A stretch of 64,000 nt of DNA from Mycobacterium gastri (GCF_002102175.1 NZ_LQOX01000112.1:1-64000), one strand, 5' to 3'; shown: positions 16,683 through 29,118, counted from the stretch's first letter. Notes: generated by a model not told the origin, from the sequence alone. Translations and numbers: made by a program.

Positions 16683-18797
16683 ATGCGGAATGGCAACTTG
16701 GCACGGCTGCTGGCTGAGCGGGCATCGCAAGCGGGATGGTACGACCGGCCCGCCTACTATGCCCCGCAGATCGTCACGCATGGCCAAATCCATGACGGCG
16801 GCGCGCGGCTTGCGCAAGTGCTGCGACACCGGGGCCTCGGCCCCGCCGATCGCGTCCTGTTGTGCCTTCCGGATTCACCGGAGCTGGTGCAGCTATTGCT
16901 GGCGTGCCTGGCTCGCGGCGTCATGGCTTTCCTGGCGAATCCGGAGCTGCATCGCGACGACCACGCGTTTCTGGAGCGCGACACCAAGCCGGCGCTTGTC
17001 GTCACCTCCGGCCCGCTGTGCGGCCGGTTTCGCCCGTCGGGCGTGGTCGATGCCGCCGAGCTGTTGTCGGCGGCGGCGCGGGCCGAGCCCGCAGAATACG
17101 AGCAGCTCGGAGGGGATGCTGACGCATACGCGACCTACACCTCGGGTACCACCGGGCCACCGAAAGCGGCCATCCATCGGCACGCCGACCCGTTGACATT
17201 CGTTGACGCCATGTGCCACCAAGCACTGCGGCTCACGGCCCACGACACGGGCCTGAGTACCGCACGCATGTATTTTGCCTATGGCCTGGGTAATTCGGTC
17301 TGGTTCCCGCTTGCGACAGGCGGTTCCGCCGTCATCAATCCATTGCCGGTGGGTGCGGAAATGGCTGCCACGCTGTGCGAGAGATTCGAGCCGTCGGTGC
17401 TCTACGGCGTGCCGAATTTCTTTGCCAGAGTCGTCGACACCTGTTCTTCCGAGTCTTTTCGGACGCTCCGGTGCATCGTGTCAGCGGGGGAGGCCCTCGA
17501 CATGGGACTCGCCGAGCGGCTCATCGAATTCTTCGGCGGTATCCCCATTCTTGACGGAATTGGATCGACGGAGGTGGGGCAGACCTTCGTCTCGAATACC
17601 GTCGGCGAATGGCGTCCGGGAACTCTGGGGAAAGTTCTTCCGCCCTACGAGATTCGTGTTCTGGCACCGGATGGCACACCCGCAGAACCCGGGGCGGACG
17701 GAAATCTATGGGTGCGGGGACCATCGATCGCGACCGGCTACTGGAATTGTCCCGACCCGACCGTGGAGTTTGACGGGTGGCTCGACACCCGCGACGCGGT
17801 CCGCATCGACGCCAAGGGTTGGGTTTCCTACCGTTGCCGCGCGGACGACACGGAAATCGTCGGAGCCGTCAACGTCAATCCGCGGGAAGTCGAACGACTC
17901 GTGGTCGAGCACGACGCGGTGGCTGAGGTCGCGGTTGTCGGAGTAAAGGAATCCACCGGCGCGTCGGCACTGCAGGCATTTCTGGTGCCGGCGGGCGACG
18001 CGGTTATCGATGAATCGGTGATGCGAGACATCCACCGGAGGTTGCTTACCAGACTGTCCGCCTTCAAGGTGCCGCACAGACTTGCCGTCGTCGAGCGGCT
18101 TCCCCGGACCGCCAACGGAAAGTTGTTGCGCAGCGCGCTTCGTGCCGAGTGCCCGGCGAAACCGATCTGGGAACTCTCGTCGGTCCTGCCCGACGCGGAC
18201 CCTCAGCTCGACAATGGGCGGACTGCCGTGCGGACCGTCGTCGGGCATGCCGGCGAAGTGACGCTGAAGGAACGCCTGGCCGCGTTGCAGCAGGAACGTC
18301 ACCGGCTGGTGGTGGAGGCGGTGTCTGCCGAGGCCGCCAAGATGCTGGGTGAGTCGGATCCGCAGTCGCTCAATCGGGATCTTGCGTTCTCCGAGCTAGG
18401 TTTTGACTCCCAGATGACGGTCGTACTGTGTCATCGGCTGGCCGCGGCTACCGGCCTGCGGCTGCCGGAAACGGTCGGTTGGGACTACGGCTCGATATCG
18501 GGACTGGCCCAATACCTGGAGGCTGAACTGTCCGGCGGGGACCGGCAGGCGGGCCGGGTGGCCATGCCCCTGCCGGCAAGTATCGACGCGAAGGGGCGAG
18601 TCGACGAGGAATTGAAAAGAATCGACGAGCTGGTGGTGACGATCGGGGACGGCGAAAAGCAGCGCGTGGCTGACCGTTTGCGTGCCATCCTCGGCGCCAT
18701 CACCGGCGCCGGGGATCGCTTGGGCAAACGGATCCAGGACGCCTCGACTCCCGACGAAATTTTCCAGCTGATCGATTCGGAGTTGGGCGAATCATGA
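16683..18797 (+). CDS. fadD22: p-Hydroxybenzoate-AMP ligase with carrier domain, FadD22
   Basis: This 704-residue protein has an adenylation domain at residues about 1-510 ([38 protein letters not shown]). It is followed by an aroyl carrier protein domain whose phosphopantetheine Ser is Ser576 ([10 protein letters not shown]). It activates p-hydroxybenzoate as the adenylate and loads it on its own carrier domain for transfer to Pks15/1. The length matches M. tuberculosis FadD22. Its stop is 10 bases before the pks15/1 start, so the two genes are translated from one message. Confidence 0.95.
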   Translation: MRNGNLARLLAERASQAGWYDRPAYYAPQIVTHGQIHDGGARLAQVLRHRGLGPADRVLLCLPDSPELVQLLLACLARGVMAFLANPELHRDDHAFLERDTKPALVVTSGPLCGRFRPSGVVDAAELLSAAARAEPAEYEQLGGDADAYATYTSGTTGPPKAAIHRHADPLTFVDAMCHQALRLTAHDTGLSTARMYFAYGLGNSVWFPLATGGSAVINPLPVGAEMAATLCERFEPSVLYGVPNFFARVVDTCSSESFRTLRCIVSAGEALDMGLAERLIEFFGGIPILDGIGSTEVGQTFVSNTVGEWRPGTLGKVLPPYEIRVLAPDGTPAEPGADGNLWVRGPSIATGYWNCPDPTVEFDGWLDTRDAVRIDAKGWVSYRCRADDTEIVGAVNVNPREVERLVVEHDAVAEVAVVGVKESTGASALQAFLVPAGDAVIDESVMRDIHRRLLTRLSAFKVPHRLAVVERLPRTANGKLLRSALRAECPAKPIWELSSVLPDADPQLDNGRTAVRTVVGHAGEVTLKERLAALQQERHRLVVEAVSAEAAKMLGESDPQSLNRDLAFSELGFDSQMTVVLCHRLAAATGLRLPETVGWDYGSISGLAQYLEAELSGGDRQAGRVAMPLPASIDAKGRVDEELKRIDELVVTIGDGEKQRVADRLRAILGAITGAGDRLGKRIQDASTPDEIFQLIDSELGES

Positions 18798-18807
18798 AGA
18801 GGAGCAA

Positions 18808-21800
18808 GTGGCGATGACGACGAGCATGGAAGGCGCCGACCAGCAGAGCGAAAAGCTCTTCCGCTATCTGAAAAAGGTTGCTGTCGAGCTCGATGAGGCA
18901 CGCGCCCGGCTGCGGGATTACGAACACCGGGCCACCGAACCGGTCGCGGTGGTGGGGATCGGGTGTCGCTTTCCGGGCGGGGTCGATTCTGCGGAGAAGT
19001 TGTGGGAGGTGGTCGCCGAAGGTCGGGATCTGGTATCGGAGTTTCCGACGGATCGCGGCTGGGATGTGGAGGGGTTGTTCGATCCGGATCCCGATGCCGA
19101 GGGCAAGACCTATACGCGCTGGGGTGCGTTCTTAGACGATGCCGCGGGTTTTGACGCCGGGTTTTTCGGGATCGCCCCCGGCGAGGTGTTGGCGATGGAT
19201 CCCCAGCAGCGGTTGATGCTGGAGGTTTCGTGGGAGGCGTTGGAGCACGCGGGAATTGACCCGTTGTCGTTGCGGGGGTCGGCGACCGGGGTGTTCACCG
19301 GGATCTTCGCGCCGAGTTATGGCAGCAAGGAAACCGGGGGGCTGCAAGGGTACGGATTGACCGGCACGGCGGTTAGCGTGGCCTCGGGTCGGGTTTCCTA
19401 CGTGTTGGGGCTGGAAGGCCCGGCGGTGTCGGTGGACACCGCATGCTCCTCGTCGTTGGTGGCCATCCATTGGGCGATGGCGGCGTTGCGCTCGGGGGAG
19501 TGCGACTTGGCGTTGGCCGGCGGCGTGACGGTGATGGGGTTGCCGTCGATCTTCGTCGGGTTCAGTCGGCAGCGGGGGCTGGCTGCCGACGGTCGCTGCA
19601 AGGCGTTCGCCGCGGCGGCCGATGGGACGGGCTGGGGTGAGGGCGCCGGTGTGGTGGTCCTGGAGCGACTCTCGGACGCGCTGCGGTTGGGGCACTCGGT
19701 GCTGGCGGTGGTGCGCGGCAGCGCCATCAATCAGGACGGTGCGTCCAATGGCTTGACCGCGCCCAACGGGCTGGCCCAGCAGCGGGTCATTCGGGCGGCT
19801 TTGGGCAGTGCCGGGTTGACCGCGGCGGACGTCGATGTGGTGGAGGCGCACGGGACGGCCACCACGTTGGGTGACCCCATCGAAGCGCATGCGTTGTTGG
19901 CCACGTACGGGCAAGGTCGTCCTGCGCAGCGGCCGTTGTGGGTGGGTTCGATCAAGTCGAACATGGGTCATACCCAGGCTGCGGCGGGGGTTGCCGGGGT
20001 CATCAAGATGGTGCAGGCGATGCGGCATGGCCTGATGCCGGCGACGCTGCATGTGGATACGCCTTCGCCGCGGGTGGATTGGGAAAGCGGCGCTGTGTCG
20101 GTGTTGACCGAGGCCCGGGACTGGCCCGCTGACGGGCGTCCGCGCCGGGCCGGAGTGTCCTCGTTCGGGATCAGCGGCACCAACGCGCACGTGATCCTGG
20201 AGCAGGCTCCCGCGCCGGCCCCGGTGGCGGCGGACCAAACCACCGGGGGCGGACAGCGGTTGTCGGTGATGCCGTGGGTGGTGTCGGCGAAATCGGCTGA
20301 GGCGTTGACGGCGCAGGCGAGCCGATTGGCGGCCCATGTGCAGGCCGACCCGGCGTTGGATCCGCTCGACGTGGGCTGCACGCTTGCCGGGCGGTCGGTG
20401 TTCGAGCATCGAGCCGTGGTGGTCGGCGCCGACCGGCCGGCGTTGATCGCGGGGCTGACCAGCGTGGCCGATGGTGACCCGGGTGCGGGCGTAGCGGTGG
20501 GTCAAGCGGGTCCGGTGGGCAAGACGGTGGTGGTGTTTCCGGGGCAGGGCGCCCAGCGCCTCGGGATGGGCCGCGAGTTGTACGACCGGCTGCCGATATT
20601 CGCCGAAGCGTTCGACGAAGTGGCCGATGAGTTGGATCAGCATCTGAGATTGCCGCTGCGCGATGTTGTTTGGGGCAGCGACGCGGCTTTGCTGGACACC
20701 ACCGAGTTTGCTCAGCCGGCGCTGTTGGCGGTCGAGGTGGCGTTGTTCGCGGTGTTGCGGCGCTGGGGTGTGCAGCCCGATTTCGTGATGGGCCACTCGG
20801 TGGGGGAGCTGTCGGCGGCGTACGTGGCCGGGGTGTTGACGCTGGCGGACGCGGCGATGTTGGTGGTGGCGCGGGGGCGGTTGATGCAGGCGCTGCCGGC
20901 GGGTGGAGCGATGGTGGCGGTGGCCGCTTCTGAAAAAGAGGTGATGCCGTTGCTGGGCGAGGGGGTGGGCATCGCCGCGATCAATGCGCCCGGATCGGTG
21001 ACCATCTCCGGTGCCGAGGCCGCCGTGAGCGCGATTGCGGATCGCTTTGCCGAGCAGGGTCGGCGGGTGCACCGGTTGGCGGTGTCGCACGCTTTTCATT
21101 CGCCGCTGATGGAGCCGATGCTCGACGAGTTCGCGCGGATAGCGGCCCGGTTCGAGCCACGGACGCCGCAAATCGGCCTGGTGTCGAACGTCACAGGTGA
21201 ATTAGCCAGCGCCACAGGCGATTTCGGGTCGGCGCGGTACTGGGTCGACCATATCCGGCGGCCGGTGCGTTTCGCCGACAGCGCGCGTCAGGTACAGCAG
21301 CTCGGCGCGACGCACTTCCTCGAGGTCGGTCCCGGCAGTGGTTTGACGAGCTCCATCGAGCAGTCGTTGACCCCGGCTGAGGCGGTCGTGGTGTCGATGC
21401 TCGGCAAAGACCGTCCCGAATTAGCCGCTGCGCTGGGTGCGGCCGGCCAGTTGTTCGCCACTGGTGTGCCGGTGGATTGGCCGGCAGTGTTCGCCGGCTC
21501 GGGTGGGCGGCGGGTCGACTTGCCCACGTATGCCTTTCAGCGGCGGCGGTTTTGGGAGACGCCGGGCGGGGACGGGCCCGCCGACGCGGTCGGTCTGGGT
21601 CTGGGCCCGACCGAGCACGCGTTGCTGGGTGCGGTGGTCGAGCGGCCCGACTCCGACGGAGTGGTGCTGACGGGCCGGTTGTCGTTGGCCGATCAACCGT
21701 GGCTGGCCGATCACGTCGTCGGCGGAGTGGTGCTCTTCCCCGGGGCGGGTTTCGTGGAGTTGGTCATCCGCGCCGCGGACGAGGTCGGCTGTGCGGTCAT

Positions 21801-24800
21801 CGACGAGCTGATCCTGGCCGCGCCGCTGGTGATGCACCCTGGCGCGGGGGTCAAGGTGCAGGTGGTGGTCGGCGCCGCCGATGATGCGGGAACCCGGGCA
21901 GTGTCGGTGTATTCCCGCGGTGACCACTGCGACGGGGAGTGGTCGCTGCATGCCATGGGCACGCTCGGGGAGAGCCCCGCGCAGGCCTCGGCGGACTTGT
22001 CGGTGTGGCCGCCGGAAGATGCGGAGATTGTCGACATTTCCGACGGCTACGAACGGTTGGCCGCCCGCGGTTATGCCTACGGCAAGGCATTCCAGGGGCT
22101 GGTGGCGGTCTGGCGGCGCGAGTCGGAGTTGTTCGCCGAGGTGGTTGCTCCCGCGCAGCACGGGGTGGCGGTCGATGGGATGGGGATGCATCCGGCCGTG
22201 CTGGACGCGGTGCTGCACGCCCTGGGACTGGCTATCGAAACCACCGAGACGATGCTGCCGTTCTGCTGGCGCGGGGTGTCGCTGCACGCCGGCGGCGCCG
22301 GGCGGGTACGGGCCCGTCTGGCCTCGGCAGGCGCCGATGCCATCTCGGTCGAGATCGCCGATGCCGAGGGGCTGCCGGTGCTGACGGTCGGCGCCCTGGT
22401 GACCCGGGCGACGACGGCCGAGCAGTTGCGCGCCGCGGTGAACGCCGCCGGCCGCGGGCCGGACCAGGGACCGCTGGAGGTGATCTGGTCACCAATGCCG
22501 TTGAACCACAACAGTAATGACGAGTCTGACCAGCCCGCGGTGCTGTCGGTGCTGTCTTGGGAGGACTATTGCGCCGCTGATGCGGGTATGCCGGCGAGCG
22601 CCAACGGTAATGGCGCCGGGGCCGGCGATGCGCCCGTGGTGCTGTGGGAGTGCGGTTCTGCCGGCGCGGATGCGGTGGGCTCGACGTATGCGGCCACCCA
22701 CGCCGCCTTGCGGGTATTGCAGTCCTGGCTGGGCACCGACCGGCCCGGCACTTTGGTGGTGCTGACCCGCGGCGCGGTCGGATTGGCCGGTGAGGATGTC
22801 AATGATCTGGCTGCCGCAGCGGTGTGGGGTCTGGTTCGTTCGGCACAGGCCGAACAACCCGGACGGATCGTGTTGGTCGACACCGACGCAGTGGTGGATC
22901 GGGGGGTGGATGCTGTGGCGCTCGCCGCCGTCGGCGAACCCCAACTGGTGGTGCGCGGCGGCGTGGTGCACAACGCCCGGCTGGCCTCGGCGCCGCCGCT
23001 GCTGGCCTTGCCCGCCGAAGAGGCGTGGCGGTTGGCCGCCGGTGGCGGCGGGACCCTGGAGGATTTGGTGATCCAGCCCTGCCCGGAGGCCCGGGCACCG
23101 CTGCAGGCGGGCCAGGTGCGGGTGGCCGTGGCCGCCGTCGGGGTCAATTTCCGCGATGTGGTGGCCGCGTTGGGGATGTATCCGGGCCAGGCGCCAGCGC
23201 TGGGCGCCGAAGGCGCCGGAGTGGTGATCGAGACCGGCCCCGACGTGACCGGTGTGGCCGTCGGCGACGCGGTGATGGGCTTCCTGGGCGGCGCCGGCCC
23301 GCTGGCGGTGGTGGATCAGCGGCTGGTTGTCCGGGCGCCCCTGGGCTGGTCGTTCGCGGAGTCCGCGGCGGTGCCGGTGGTGTTCTTGACGGCGTTGTTC
23401 GGGTTGTCGGACCTGGCCGAGATCAAGGCGGGCGAATCGGTGCTCATCCACGCCGGCACCGGTGGCGTGGGCATGGCGGCAGTGCAACTGGCTCGCCACT
23501 GGGGAGTCGAAGTCTTCGTCACCGCCAGCCGTGGTAAGTGGGACACGTTGCGCGCCATGGGCTTTGACGACGACCACATCGGCGATTCCCGCACGCTCGA
23601 GTTCGAGGAAAAGTTCTTGGCAGTCACCGACGGCCGCGGGGTCGACGTGGTGCTCGATTCGCTGGCCGGCGAATTCGTCGACGCTTCGCTGCGTTTGCTG
23701 GTCCGCGGCGGGCGCTTCCTCGAGATGGGCAAGACCGATATCCGCGATCCGCAGAAGATCGCCGCCAACTATCCGGGCGTGCGGTATCGGGCGTTTGACC
23801 TGTCGGAGGCCGGTCCGGTGCGCATGCAGGCGATGCTTCGCGAGGTGAAGGAGCTGTTCGACACCCAGGTGCTGCATCGGCTGCCGGTCACCACCTGGGA
23901 TGTGCGCTGCGCGCCGGCGGCATTCCGGTTCATGAGCCAGGCCCGCCATATCGGCAAAGTGGTGTTGACCATGCCCTCGGCGTTGGCCGACGGGCTCGCC
24001 GACGGCACCGTGCTGATCACCGGCGCCACCGGGATGGTCGGTGCGGTCCTGGCCCGCCACCTGGTCAGCGCCTTTCGCGTGCGTCATGTGGTGCTGGCCA
24101 GTCGGCGCGGCGATCGCGCCGCGGGGGCTCCGGAGCTGGCCGCCGAGTTGGCGGAGGCGGGTGCCAGGGTGCAGGTGGTGGCCTGCGACGTGGCCGATCG
24201 GGACGCGGTGGCGGGCTTGTTCACGCAGCTTGCGGCGGAGTGGCCGCCGGTGCGCGGGGTGATTCACGCCGCGGGGGTGGTCGACGACGCGGTGATCAGC
24301 TCGCTGACACCGGATCGCATCGACACGGTGTTGCGGGCCAAAGTGGATGCGGCCTGGAACCTGCACGAGGCCACCCGGGGTCTGGATTTGTCGATGTTCG
24401 TGCTGTGCTCCTCGATCGCGGCAACGGTGGGCTCTCCGGGGCAGGGCAACTACTCGGCGGCGAACGCGTTTCTGGACGGCTTGGCCGCTCGCCGGCAGGC
24501 CGCGGGCCTGGCGGGGACGTCGCTGGCGTGGGGGTTGTGGGAACAAACCAGCGCCATCACCGCTCATTTGAGTGAGCGTGACCTGGCCCGGATGAGCCGT
24601 AGCGGGCTGGTCGCTATGAGCCCGGAGCAGGCATTGGAGTTGTTTGACGCCGCGTTGACGATCGATCACCCCGTCATGGTCGCTACTCGCCTGGACCGGG
24701 CCGCGCTCGATGCCCGGGCCCAAGCCGGCGGGTTGCCGGCATTGTTCAGCGGGCTCACCCGCCGCCCACGTCGCCGCCAAATCGACGACACCGGAGATGC

Positions 24801-25170
24801 CACCCAGTCCAAGTCGGCGCTCGCCCAACGCCTCCACGGGCTGGCACCCGACGAACAACACGGCCTGCTGGTAGGGATAGTGCGAGCGCAGGCCGCGGCG
24901 GTGCTGGGTCGTCCCGCTCCCGAGGACATCGACCCCGACGCCGGGTTCCAAGACCTGGGCTTCGACTCGCTGACCGCCGTCGAGCTGCGCAACCGTCTCA
25001 AGAACGCTACCGGGCTGACCCTGCCGCCCACCGTGATCTTGGACCACCCCACCCCGACCGCTGTCGCCGACTACATCGCACGGCAAATACGTCCCGAATC
25101 CAATGGTGACCGGTCACCGGTTGCCGAACGCGACGAAGAAGACCAAGAGAAAGTGTCGGTCCATGCGTAG
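18808..25170 (+). CDS. pks15/1: Intact fused polyketide synthase Pks15/1 for p-hydroxyphenylalkanoates
   Basis: This is a 2120-residue type I PKS. In order: an N-terminal docking helix (about 10-40), KS with active Cys213 (DTACSSSL) and [15 protein letters not shown] with Ser664 (GHSVGELS), DH with His969 ([10 protein letters not shown]), ER ([11 protein letters not shown], about 1545), KR ([10 protein letters not shown], about 1735) and ACP with Ser2054 ([10 protein letters not shown]). It elongates p-hydroxybenzoyl units with malonyl-CoA to the phenolic chain of PGL. In many M. tuberculosis strains a frameshift splits pks15 and pks1 and abolishes PGL; here the frame is unbroken. The GTG at 18808 or the ATG at 18814 both follow AGAGGAG. 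Confidence 0.96.
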   Translation: MAMTTSMEGADQQSEKLFRYLKKVAVELDEARARLRDYEHRATEPVAVVGIGCRFPGGVDSAEKLWEVVAEGRDLVSEFPTDRGWDVEGLFDPDPDAEGKTYTRWGAFLDDAAGFDAGFFGIAPGEVLAMDPQQRLMLEVSWEALEHAGIDPLSLRGSATGVFTGIFAPSYGSKETGGLQGYGLTGTAVSVASGRVSYVLGLEGPAVSVDTACSSSLVAIHWAMAALRSGECDLALAGGVTVMGLPSIFVGFSRQRGLAADGRCKAFAAAADGTGWGEGAGVVVLERLSDALRLGHSVLAVVRGSAINQDGASNGLTAPNGLAQQRVIRAALGSAGLTAADVDVVEAHGTATTLGDPIEAHALLATYGQGRPAQRPLWVGSIKSNMGHTQAAAGVAGVIKMVQAMRHGLMPATLHVDTPSPRVDWESGAVSVLTEARDWPADGRPRRAGVSSFGISGTNAHVILEQAPAPAPVAADQTTGGGQRLSVMPWVVSAKSAEALTAQASRLAAHVQADPALDPLDVGCTLAGRSVFEHRAVVVGADRPALIAGLTSVADGDPGAGVAVGQAGPVGKTVVVFPGQGAQRLGMGRELYDRLPIFAEAFDEVADELDQHLRLPLRDVVWGSDAALLDTTEFAQPALLAVEVALFAVLRRWGVQPDFVMGHSVGELSAAYVAGVLTLADAAMLVVARGRLMQALPAGGAMVAVAASEKEVMPLLGEGVGIAAINAPGSVTISGAEAAVSAIADRFAEQGRRVHRLAVSHAFHSPLMEPMLDEFARIAARFEPRTPQIGLVSNVTGELASATGDFGSARYWVDHIRRPVRFADSARQVQQLGATHFLEVGPGSGLTSSIEQSLTPAEAVVVSMLGKDRPELAAALGAAGQLFATGVPVDWPAVFAGSGGRRVDLPTYAFQRRRFWETPGGDGPADAVGLGLGPTEHALLGAVVERPDSDGVVLTGRLSLADQPWLADHVVGGVVLFPGAGFVELVIRAADEVGCAVIDELILAAPLVMHPGAGVKVQVVVGAADDAGTRAVSVYSRGDHCDGEWSLHAMGTLGESPAQASADLSVWPPEDAEIVDISDGYERLAARGYAYGKAFQGLVAVWRRESELFAEVVAPAQHGVAVDGMGMHPAVLDAVLHALGLAIETTETMLPFCWRGVSLHAGGAGRVRARLASAGADAISVEIADAEGLPVLTVGALVTRATTAEQLRAAVNAAGRGPDQGPLEVIWSPMPLNHNSNDESDQPAVLSVLSWEDYCAADAGMPASANGNGAGAGDAPVVLWECGSAGADAVGSTYAATHAALRVLQSWLGTDRPGTLVVLTRGAVGLAGEDVNDLAAAAVWGLVRSAQAEQPGRIVLVDTDAVVDRGVDAVALAAVGEPQLVVRGGVVHNARLASAPPLLALPAEEAWRLAAGGGGTLEDLVIQPCPEARAPLQAGQVRVAVAAVGVNFRDVVAALGMYPGQAPALGAEGAGVVIETGPDVTGVAVGDAVMGFLGGAGPLAVVDQRLVVRAPLGWSFAESAAVPVVFLTALFGLSDLAEIKAGESVLIHAGTGGVGMAAVQLARHWGVEVFVTASRGKWDTLRAMGFDDDHIGDSRTLEFEEKFLAVTDGRGVDVVLDSLAGEFVDASLRLLVRGGRFLEMGKTDIRDPQKIAANYPGVRYRAFDLSEAGPVRMQAMLREVKELFDTQVLHRLPVTTWDVRCAPAAFRFMSQARHIGKVVLTMPSALADGLADGTVLITGATGMVGAVLARHLVSAFRVRHVVLASRRGDRAAGAPELAAELAEAGARVQVVACDVADRDAVAGLFTQLAAEWPPVRGVIHAAGVVDDAVISSLTPDRIDTVLRAKVDAAWNLHEATRGLDLSMFVLCSSIAATVGSPGQGNYSAANAFLDGLAARRQAAGLAGTSLAWGLWEQTSAITAHLSERDLARMSRSGLVAMSPEQALELFDAALTIDHPVMVATRLDRAALDARAQAGGLPALFSGLTRRPRRRQIDDTGDATQSKSALAQRLHGLAPDEQHGLLVGIVRAQAAAVLGRPAPEDIDPDAGFQDLGFDSLTAVELRNRLKNATGLTLPPTVILDHPTPTAVADYIARQIRPESNGDRSPVAERDEEDQEKVSVHA

Positions 25171-25514
25171 CCTGGTCCGGCCGGCACCGGCAGGCTTGCG
25201 GCATCGGCCGGTCGACACGGCGGTGCCGACGGCCCGTCGTGCCGTTCGGATGCCGGGCCGGCGACAGCCACCCGGGCGGTACCGCACCGGGCTAGTGTGG
25301 ACGCACCGGACCTGTAGTCGGCCGGGTTGATCGGCCGACACACGGCGGATCGCGGGGGCCGGAGACGGTCGGGACAAGACCGGGGACAGGGCGCCGAACC
25401 GGTGAACGTCGTCGCTGTCTTGCTGCGCTGTGGTGGCTTGACTGGTCTGTGTGTTGGGTCGGTGCCGCGCGGGTCGCGAGCGGTTCGGGCGAAACATCAT
25501 CGAGAGGATGAGCA
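25171..25514 (+). promoter_or_regulatory. Gap between pks15/1 and lppX
   Basis: These 344 bases contain no convincing gene. Several GC-rich inverted segments, such as the CGGCCGG repeats at about 25177-25220, could form weak terminators. The last 15 bases hold GAGAGGATGAGCA, a ribosome site for lppX. Confidence 0.4.
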
Positions 25515-26210
25515 ATGAACGATCGGAAACCGCCGGTGACTTTCGCCCTTCTGATGGCGGTGGCCGCTGGGCTGGTGCTGTGGCTACCCGGCTGCGCCGC
25601 TGACAAACCCGAATCCGAGGCGCACAGTTCGGCCAGTACGACGAGCGACCCCGCGCTGGTGGCCGAGGTCAAGCAGTCGCTCGAGGCGACAAAGGCCTTG
25701 ACGAGTGTGCACGTGGCGATCCGAACGGCCGGGAAAGTCGAGAGTTTGCTCGGTATCACCAGCGCCGACGTCGATGTCCGGGCCAATCCGCTTGCCGCGA
25801 AAGGCGTGTGCACCTATCAGGGCCAGCCGGACGTCCCGTTCCGCACCAAGGACGACAACATCTCGGTGAAGTTGTTCGATGACTGGACCAACCTGGGCTC
25901 CATCTCCGACTTGGCGGCCTCACGGGTGGTTGATCCCAGCAACGGGGTGGCGAAGGTGCTCTCGGGTATCACCAATCTGCAGTCGCAAGGCTCGGAGGTG
26001 ATCGACGGAATTCCCACCACCAAGATCAGCGGAACCGTCCCGACGGACACCGTCAAGATGTTGGATCCTGGTGCCAGGCAGCCGAGGCCAGCGACCGTGT
26101 GGATCGCCTCGGACGGTTCGCACCGCCTCGTGCGGGCAAACATCGACATCGGGTCCGGGACGGTCGAGCTCACCCTGTCGAAATGGAACGAACCCCTCAG
26201 TGTCGACTAG
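25515..26210 (+). CDS. lppX: Lipoprotein LppX, PDIM/PGL carrier to the outer membrane
   Basis: This 231-residue lipoprotein has a signal peptide with a hydrophobic core (VTFALLMAVAAGLVLWLPGC) and lipidation at Cys27, followed by a Ser/Thr-rich linker. The body matches the LppX/LprAFG fold (SLEATKALTSVHVAI, VKLFDDWTNLG, VELTLSKWNEPL). LppX is required for PDIM to reach the cell surface, and its beta-fold cavity holds large lipids. The last 46 codons and the adjoining 3' flank are copied at 33841-34012, in front of mmpL7. No defect is seen. Confidence 0.95.
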   Translation: MNDRKPPVTFALLMAVAAGLVLWLPGCAADKPESEAHSSASTTSDPALVAEVKQSLEATKALTSVHVAIRTAGKVESLLGITSADVDVRANPLAAKGVCTYQGQPDVPFRTKDDNISVKLFDDWTNLGSISDLAASRVVDPSNGVAKVLSGITNLQSQGSEVIDGIPTTKISGTVPTDTVKMLDPGARQPRPATVWIASDGSHRLVRANIDIGSGTVELTLSKWNEPLSVD

Positions 26211-26252
26211 AAAGTCGACTAGCAACGACCAACTTCGCTGGGGCCCGACTTC
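26071..26252 (+). repeat. Direct repeat A: 3' end of lppX plus flank
   Basis: From GTGCCAGGCAGCCGAGG to about CTTCGCTGGGG this stretch recurs at 33841-34012 with few differences, in the same orientation. It covers the last third of lppX and its immediate downstream bases. Confidence 0.85.
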
Positions 26253-26619
26253 ATCAGCCTAGCCGTAGCCTCGATTTTGGATGCCGGTAGGTGTGGGCTG
26301 CGTCTGTGGCCCAATTGGCTTGTGTGGGTGTTCGTTTCGTGAACTGACGCATGCGGCGCCACGCCGCGCCCGTCCGCCGACACTTCACCCGCGGCCCCGC
26401 CGCGATACCCTTCACCTGCAAAGCGCCTTTCCGGTTGCGCCGATCGGACCTTCGTCAAGTCGATCCTGCACTGCAGGACAGGCACTTTCGCCTATCAACA
26501 CCGCGCCACACTCGGCCGTTTCATGAAAAGTCCAGGGTAGGCTGAGCCGCGGCTGGCTGTTGCTGTGGGCCGGTGCTGACGAAGGACCGTCGGGATGTCT
26601 GGCAGGGAGGCTGGCGTCG
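26211..26619 (+). other. lppX-PE_PGRS intergenic region carrying duplicated blocks
   Basis: About 400 bases lie between the lppX stop and the PE_PGRS start. The region includes the end of repeat A, repeat B (26269-26349), about 190 bases without recognisable content and most of repeat C (from 26538), which leads into the PE_PGRS ribosome site. No gene is supported here. Confidence 0.6.
26269..26349 (+). repeat. Direct repeat B, lppX downstream flank
   Basis: The block TCGATTTTGGATGCCGGTAG through TTTCGTGAACTGACG is matched at 30895-30976 with roughly a dozen differences. The two copies bracket the PE_PGRS and phosphodiesterase genes in the same orientation. Confidence 0.8.
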
Positions 26620-26632
26620 ATGGTGTTGTTGT
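26538..26632 (+). repeat. Direct repeat C, PE_PGRS upstream region
   Basis: The block AGGCTGAGCCGCGG through GGAGGCTGGCGTCGATGGTG, ending at the PE_PGRS start codon, is partly copied at 29267-29363 in front of the phosphodiesterase gene. In the second copy the ATG is replaced by GTG and no PE protein follows. Confidence 0.75.
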
Positions 26633-29118
26633 GGGCTGTCCCCGCGGAAATAGTGGCTGCGGCCGGGCAGCTGGACGATATCGGGCAGTGTCTGCGCTCG
26701 GCGAGCGCGGTCGCGGCGGGGCCGACGACAGCGGTGGCGGCTGCCGGTGGGGATGAGATATCAGTCGCGTTGGCCGCGTTGTTGGGTGCTCATGGTCAGG
26801 ATTTTCAGCGGCTGATTGCCGCGGCGGGAGTGTTTCACCAGGACTTGGTGTCGGCACTGGGGGCAGCTGGGCGTTCCTATGCTGCAGCCGAGGCGGCTAG
26901 TGCATCGCCGTTGGCGGAGTTGTTGGCGTTGGTCAATGCGCCCACGGAGGCGTTGTTGGGGCGGCCGTTGATTGGCAATGGCGCCCCGGGTACACCGGGC
27001 ACCGGAGACGCCGGCGGGGCTGGGGGGCTGTTAATTGGCAATGGTGGGGCCGGAGGGTCGGGTAAGGCCGGTATGGCAGGCGGGGCCGGTGGCGCCGCTG
27101 GGCTGATCGGAACGGGCGGAGCGGGTGGGGCCGGTGGGTCCTCAACCACCGGGGCCGGCGGGCCCGGTGGCCCCGGTGGGCGAGGCGGGTTCTTGTCCGG
27201 ACCCGGGGGCGCCGGCGGCTCGGGTGGGAATGCCGGCGCGACAGGCGTGGGTGGGCAGGGCGGTGGGGGAGGCGTGGGTGGACTGTTCAGCGCCGGCGGA
27301 GTCGGTGGTTCCGGCGGTTCCGCTCCCAATGGGAACGGCGGCGCTGGTGGCAGCGGTGGAGCCGCCGGAGCACTTGCCGGGCTTGTTGGAGCCGGCGGCG
27401 GCGCGGGTGGCAGCGGCGGCGCCTCGTCAAGTGGGACGGCCGGAGCCGGTGGTGCGGGCGGCAATGCCGGTCTGATCGGCGGTAACGGTGGTACCGGCGG
27501 AACCGGCGGGACGGGGTTCAGTGGCGCGGCCGCGGGGATGGGCGGGACCGGCGGCAACGGCGGCCTGCTCTTCGGCGCTGGTGGCGCTGGAGGCACCGGC
27601 GGAGACGGCGGCCCTGGCGGGGCAGGCGGGGCGGGCGGTCACGCGGCCCTGCTGTTCGGCGATGGCGGACCCGGCGGCGCCGGTGGCCTCAACAACAGTG
27701 CGCTGGGCGCGGGTGGGGCCGGTGGGCCCGGCGGCATCAGCAGTTTGTTCGGCAACGGAGGTATCGGCGGGGCCGGAGGTGCGGGCATCCTCGGCAATGG
27801 CGGTAACGGCGGTTTCGGCGGCCAAGGTGGCCTGTTGTTTGGTGGTGGCGGCGCCGGCGGTTCCGGCGGGCAAGGCGCAGCCAACGGCGGAAACGGGGGC
27901 AACGGCGGCAATGCCCTGCTGCTCGGCGTCGGCGGCAACGGCGGCAACGGTGGGCTGGGGGGTACGACGGGCGGCAACAGTGGTGCTGCTGGTTCCAACG
28001 GGTACCTGTTCAACCAGACGGTGCTCAACGTGGTCAACGCGCCCACCGAGTGGTTGTTCGGGCGTCCGCTGATCGGCAACGGCGCCAACGCGCCCGCGGG
28101 AAGCGGGTTGGCGGGCAGCCCGGGCGGGTTCTTGATCGGTAACGGTGGTGCTGGAGGGGCCGGCAAGGCTGGTGTCAATGGCGGTGCTGGCGGAGCGGCT
28201 GGACTGATCGGCGTCGGCGGTTCGGGTGGCGCAGGCGGAGGCTTTCCGACCGGATACGCCGGAGCCGGAGGACCGGGTGGTGCCGGTGGCCTGTTGCTCG
28301 GCGCCGGGGGTCCAGGCGGAACCGGCGGATATTCAAACATCGTCAGCGGCGACGGCGGACCCGGCGGTGCCGGCGGACTGCTAGGCGGCGGCGGTGCCGG
28401 TGGTTCAGGCGGCTCCGGCGGTGGTGTCGACGGAACTGGAGGGGCCGGTGGCAATAGTGGGCTGCTCGCCGTTCTGGCTGGTGCTGGCGGCGGTCCCGGA
28501 GGCGTCGGGGGCTCCGGCGGCACTGTCGGCGGGGCCGGCGGGCCCGGCGGCACCGGCGGTTTGCTCCTCGGCCCCGGTGGCCTCGGCGGCTCCGGCGGCG
28601 CCGGGAGCTCGGTCGGAGGGGCCGGCGGGACCGGCGGCACTGCCGGCGTGCTGTTCGGCACTGGCGGCACCGGCGGCACCGGCGGGATCAGCCCAGGCGG
28701 CGGGTATGGCGGACAAGGCGGAGCTGGCGGAAATGCCGGATGGCTGGTCGGTGACGGCGGTACCGGCGGGGTTGGGGGCCATGGCAATACCGGAGGTGGC
28801 GGTGGCGACGGCGGCGCTGCCGGCCTGGTCTGGGGTGACGGCGGCGATGGCGGTGCCGGCGCACTCGGGGCCTCCTTCGGCGGGTTCGGTGGCGCCGGCG
28901 GCTACACCGGTCAGCTCTTGGGCAACGGCGGCGCAGGCGGCGCGGGCGGAGAAGGCCTGGCAAACACTGGCGGTAGCGGTGGAACCGGCGCCGACGCCGG
29001 AATTATCAGCAATGGAGGCAACGGCGGCAACGCCGGTGCTGGCGTGACATTTGGCACGGCTGGTCAGGGCGGCGCCGGCGGGCTGCTCATCGGCGCCAGC
29101 GGCCTCAACGGCAACTAA
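26620..29118 (+). CDS. PE_PGRS family protein
   Basis: This protein has 832 residues from the ATG at 26620, which follows GGGAGG. Residues 1-90 are the PE domain, with [17 protein letters not shown] in place of the commoner start, [10 protein letters not shown] and [12 protein letters not shown] linker with [17 protein letters not shown] follows, then a long Gly-Gly-Ala/Gly-Gly-Asn repeat region. The linker module recurs at about residue 473 ([17 protein letters not shown]), so the protein consists of two unequal PGRS halves, probably from internal duplication or fusion. PE_PGRS proteins are usually exported by ESX-5 and exposed at the surface; the function of this member is unknown. It is absent at this place in M. 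tuberculosis as remembered. Confidence 0.93.
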   Translation: MVLLWAVPAEIVAAAGQLDDIGQCLRSASAVAAGPTTAVAAAGGDEISVALAALLGAHGQDFQRLIAAAGVFHQDLVSALGAAGRSYAAAEAASASPLAELLALVNAPTEALLGRPLIGNGAPGTPGTGDAGGAGGLLIGNGGAGGSGKAGMAGGAGGAAGLIGTGGAGGAGGSSTTGAGGPGGPGGRGGFLSGPGGAGGSGGNAGATGVGGQGGGGGVGGLFSAGGVGGSGGSAPNGNGGAGGSGGAAGALAGLVGAGGGAGGSGGASSSGTAGAGGAGGNAGLIGGNGGTGGTGGTGFSGAAAGMGGTGGNGGLLFGAGGAGGTGGDGGPGGAGGAGGHAALLFGDGGPGGAGGLNNSALGAGGAGGPGGISSLFGNGGIGGAGGAGILGNGGNGGFGGQGGLLFGGGGAGGSGGQGAANGGNGGNGGNALLLGVGGNGGNGGLGGTTGGNSGAAGSNGYLFNQTVLNVVNAPTEWLFGRPLIGNGANAPAGSGLAGSPGGFLIGNGGAGGAGKAGVNGGAGGAAGLIGVGGSGGAGGGFPTGYAGAGGPGGAGGLLLGAGGPGGTGGYSNIVSGDGGPGGAGGLLGGGGAGGSGGSGGGVDGTGGAGGNSGLLAVLAGAGGGPGGVGGSGGTVGGAGGPGGTGGLLLGPGGLGGSGGAGSSVGGAGGTGGTAGVLFGTGGTGGTGGISPGGGYGGQGGAGGNAGWLVGDGGTGGVGGHGNTGGGGGDGGAAGLVWGDGGDGGAGALGASFGGFGGAGGYTGQLLGNGGAGGAGGEGLANTGGSGGTGADAGIISNGGNGGNAGAGVTFGTAGQGGAGGLLIGASGLNGN

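Noticed and set aside
22489..25086. Long open frame on the minus strand opposite pks15/1
   Set aside because: It is a mirror of the GC-rich codon pattern of pks15/1, is rich in Arg/His/Gln/Pro and has no family motifs. The plus strand encodes clear PKS domains.
27639..28787. Pro-rich frame opposite the PE_PGRS repeats
   Set aside because: It is a reverse reading of Gly-Gly-Ala codons (Pro-Pro-Ala). The PE domain and ribosome site support the plus strand.
26990..29050. Repeated GC-rich units as a possible CRISPR or satellite array
   Set aside because: The units are irregular, in phase with a protein frame and explained by PGRS Gly repeats.
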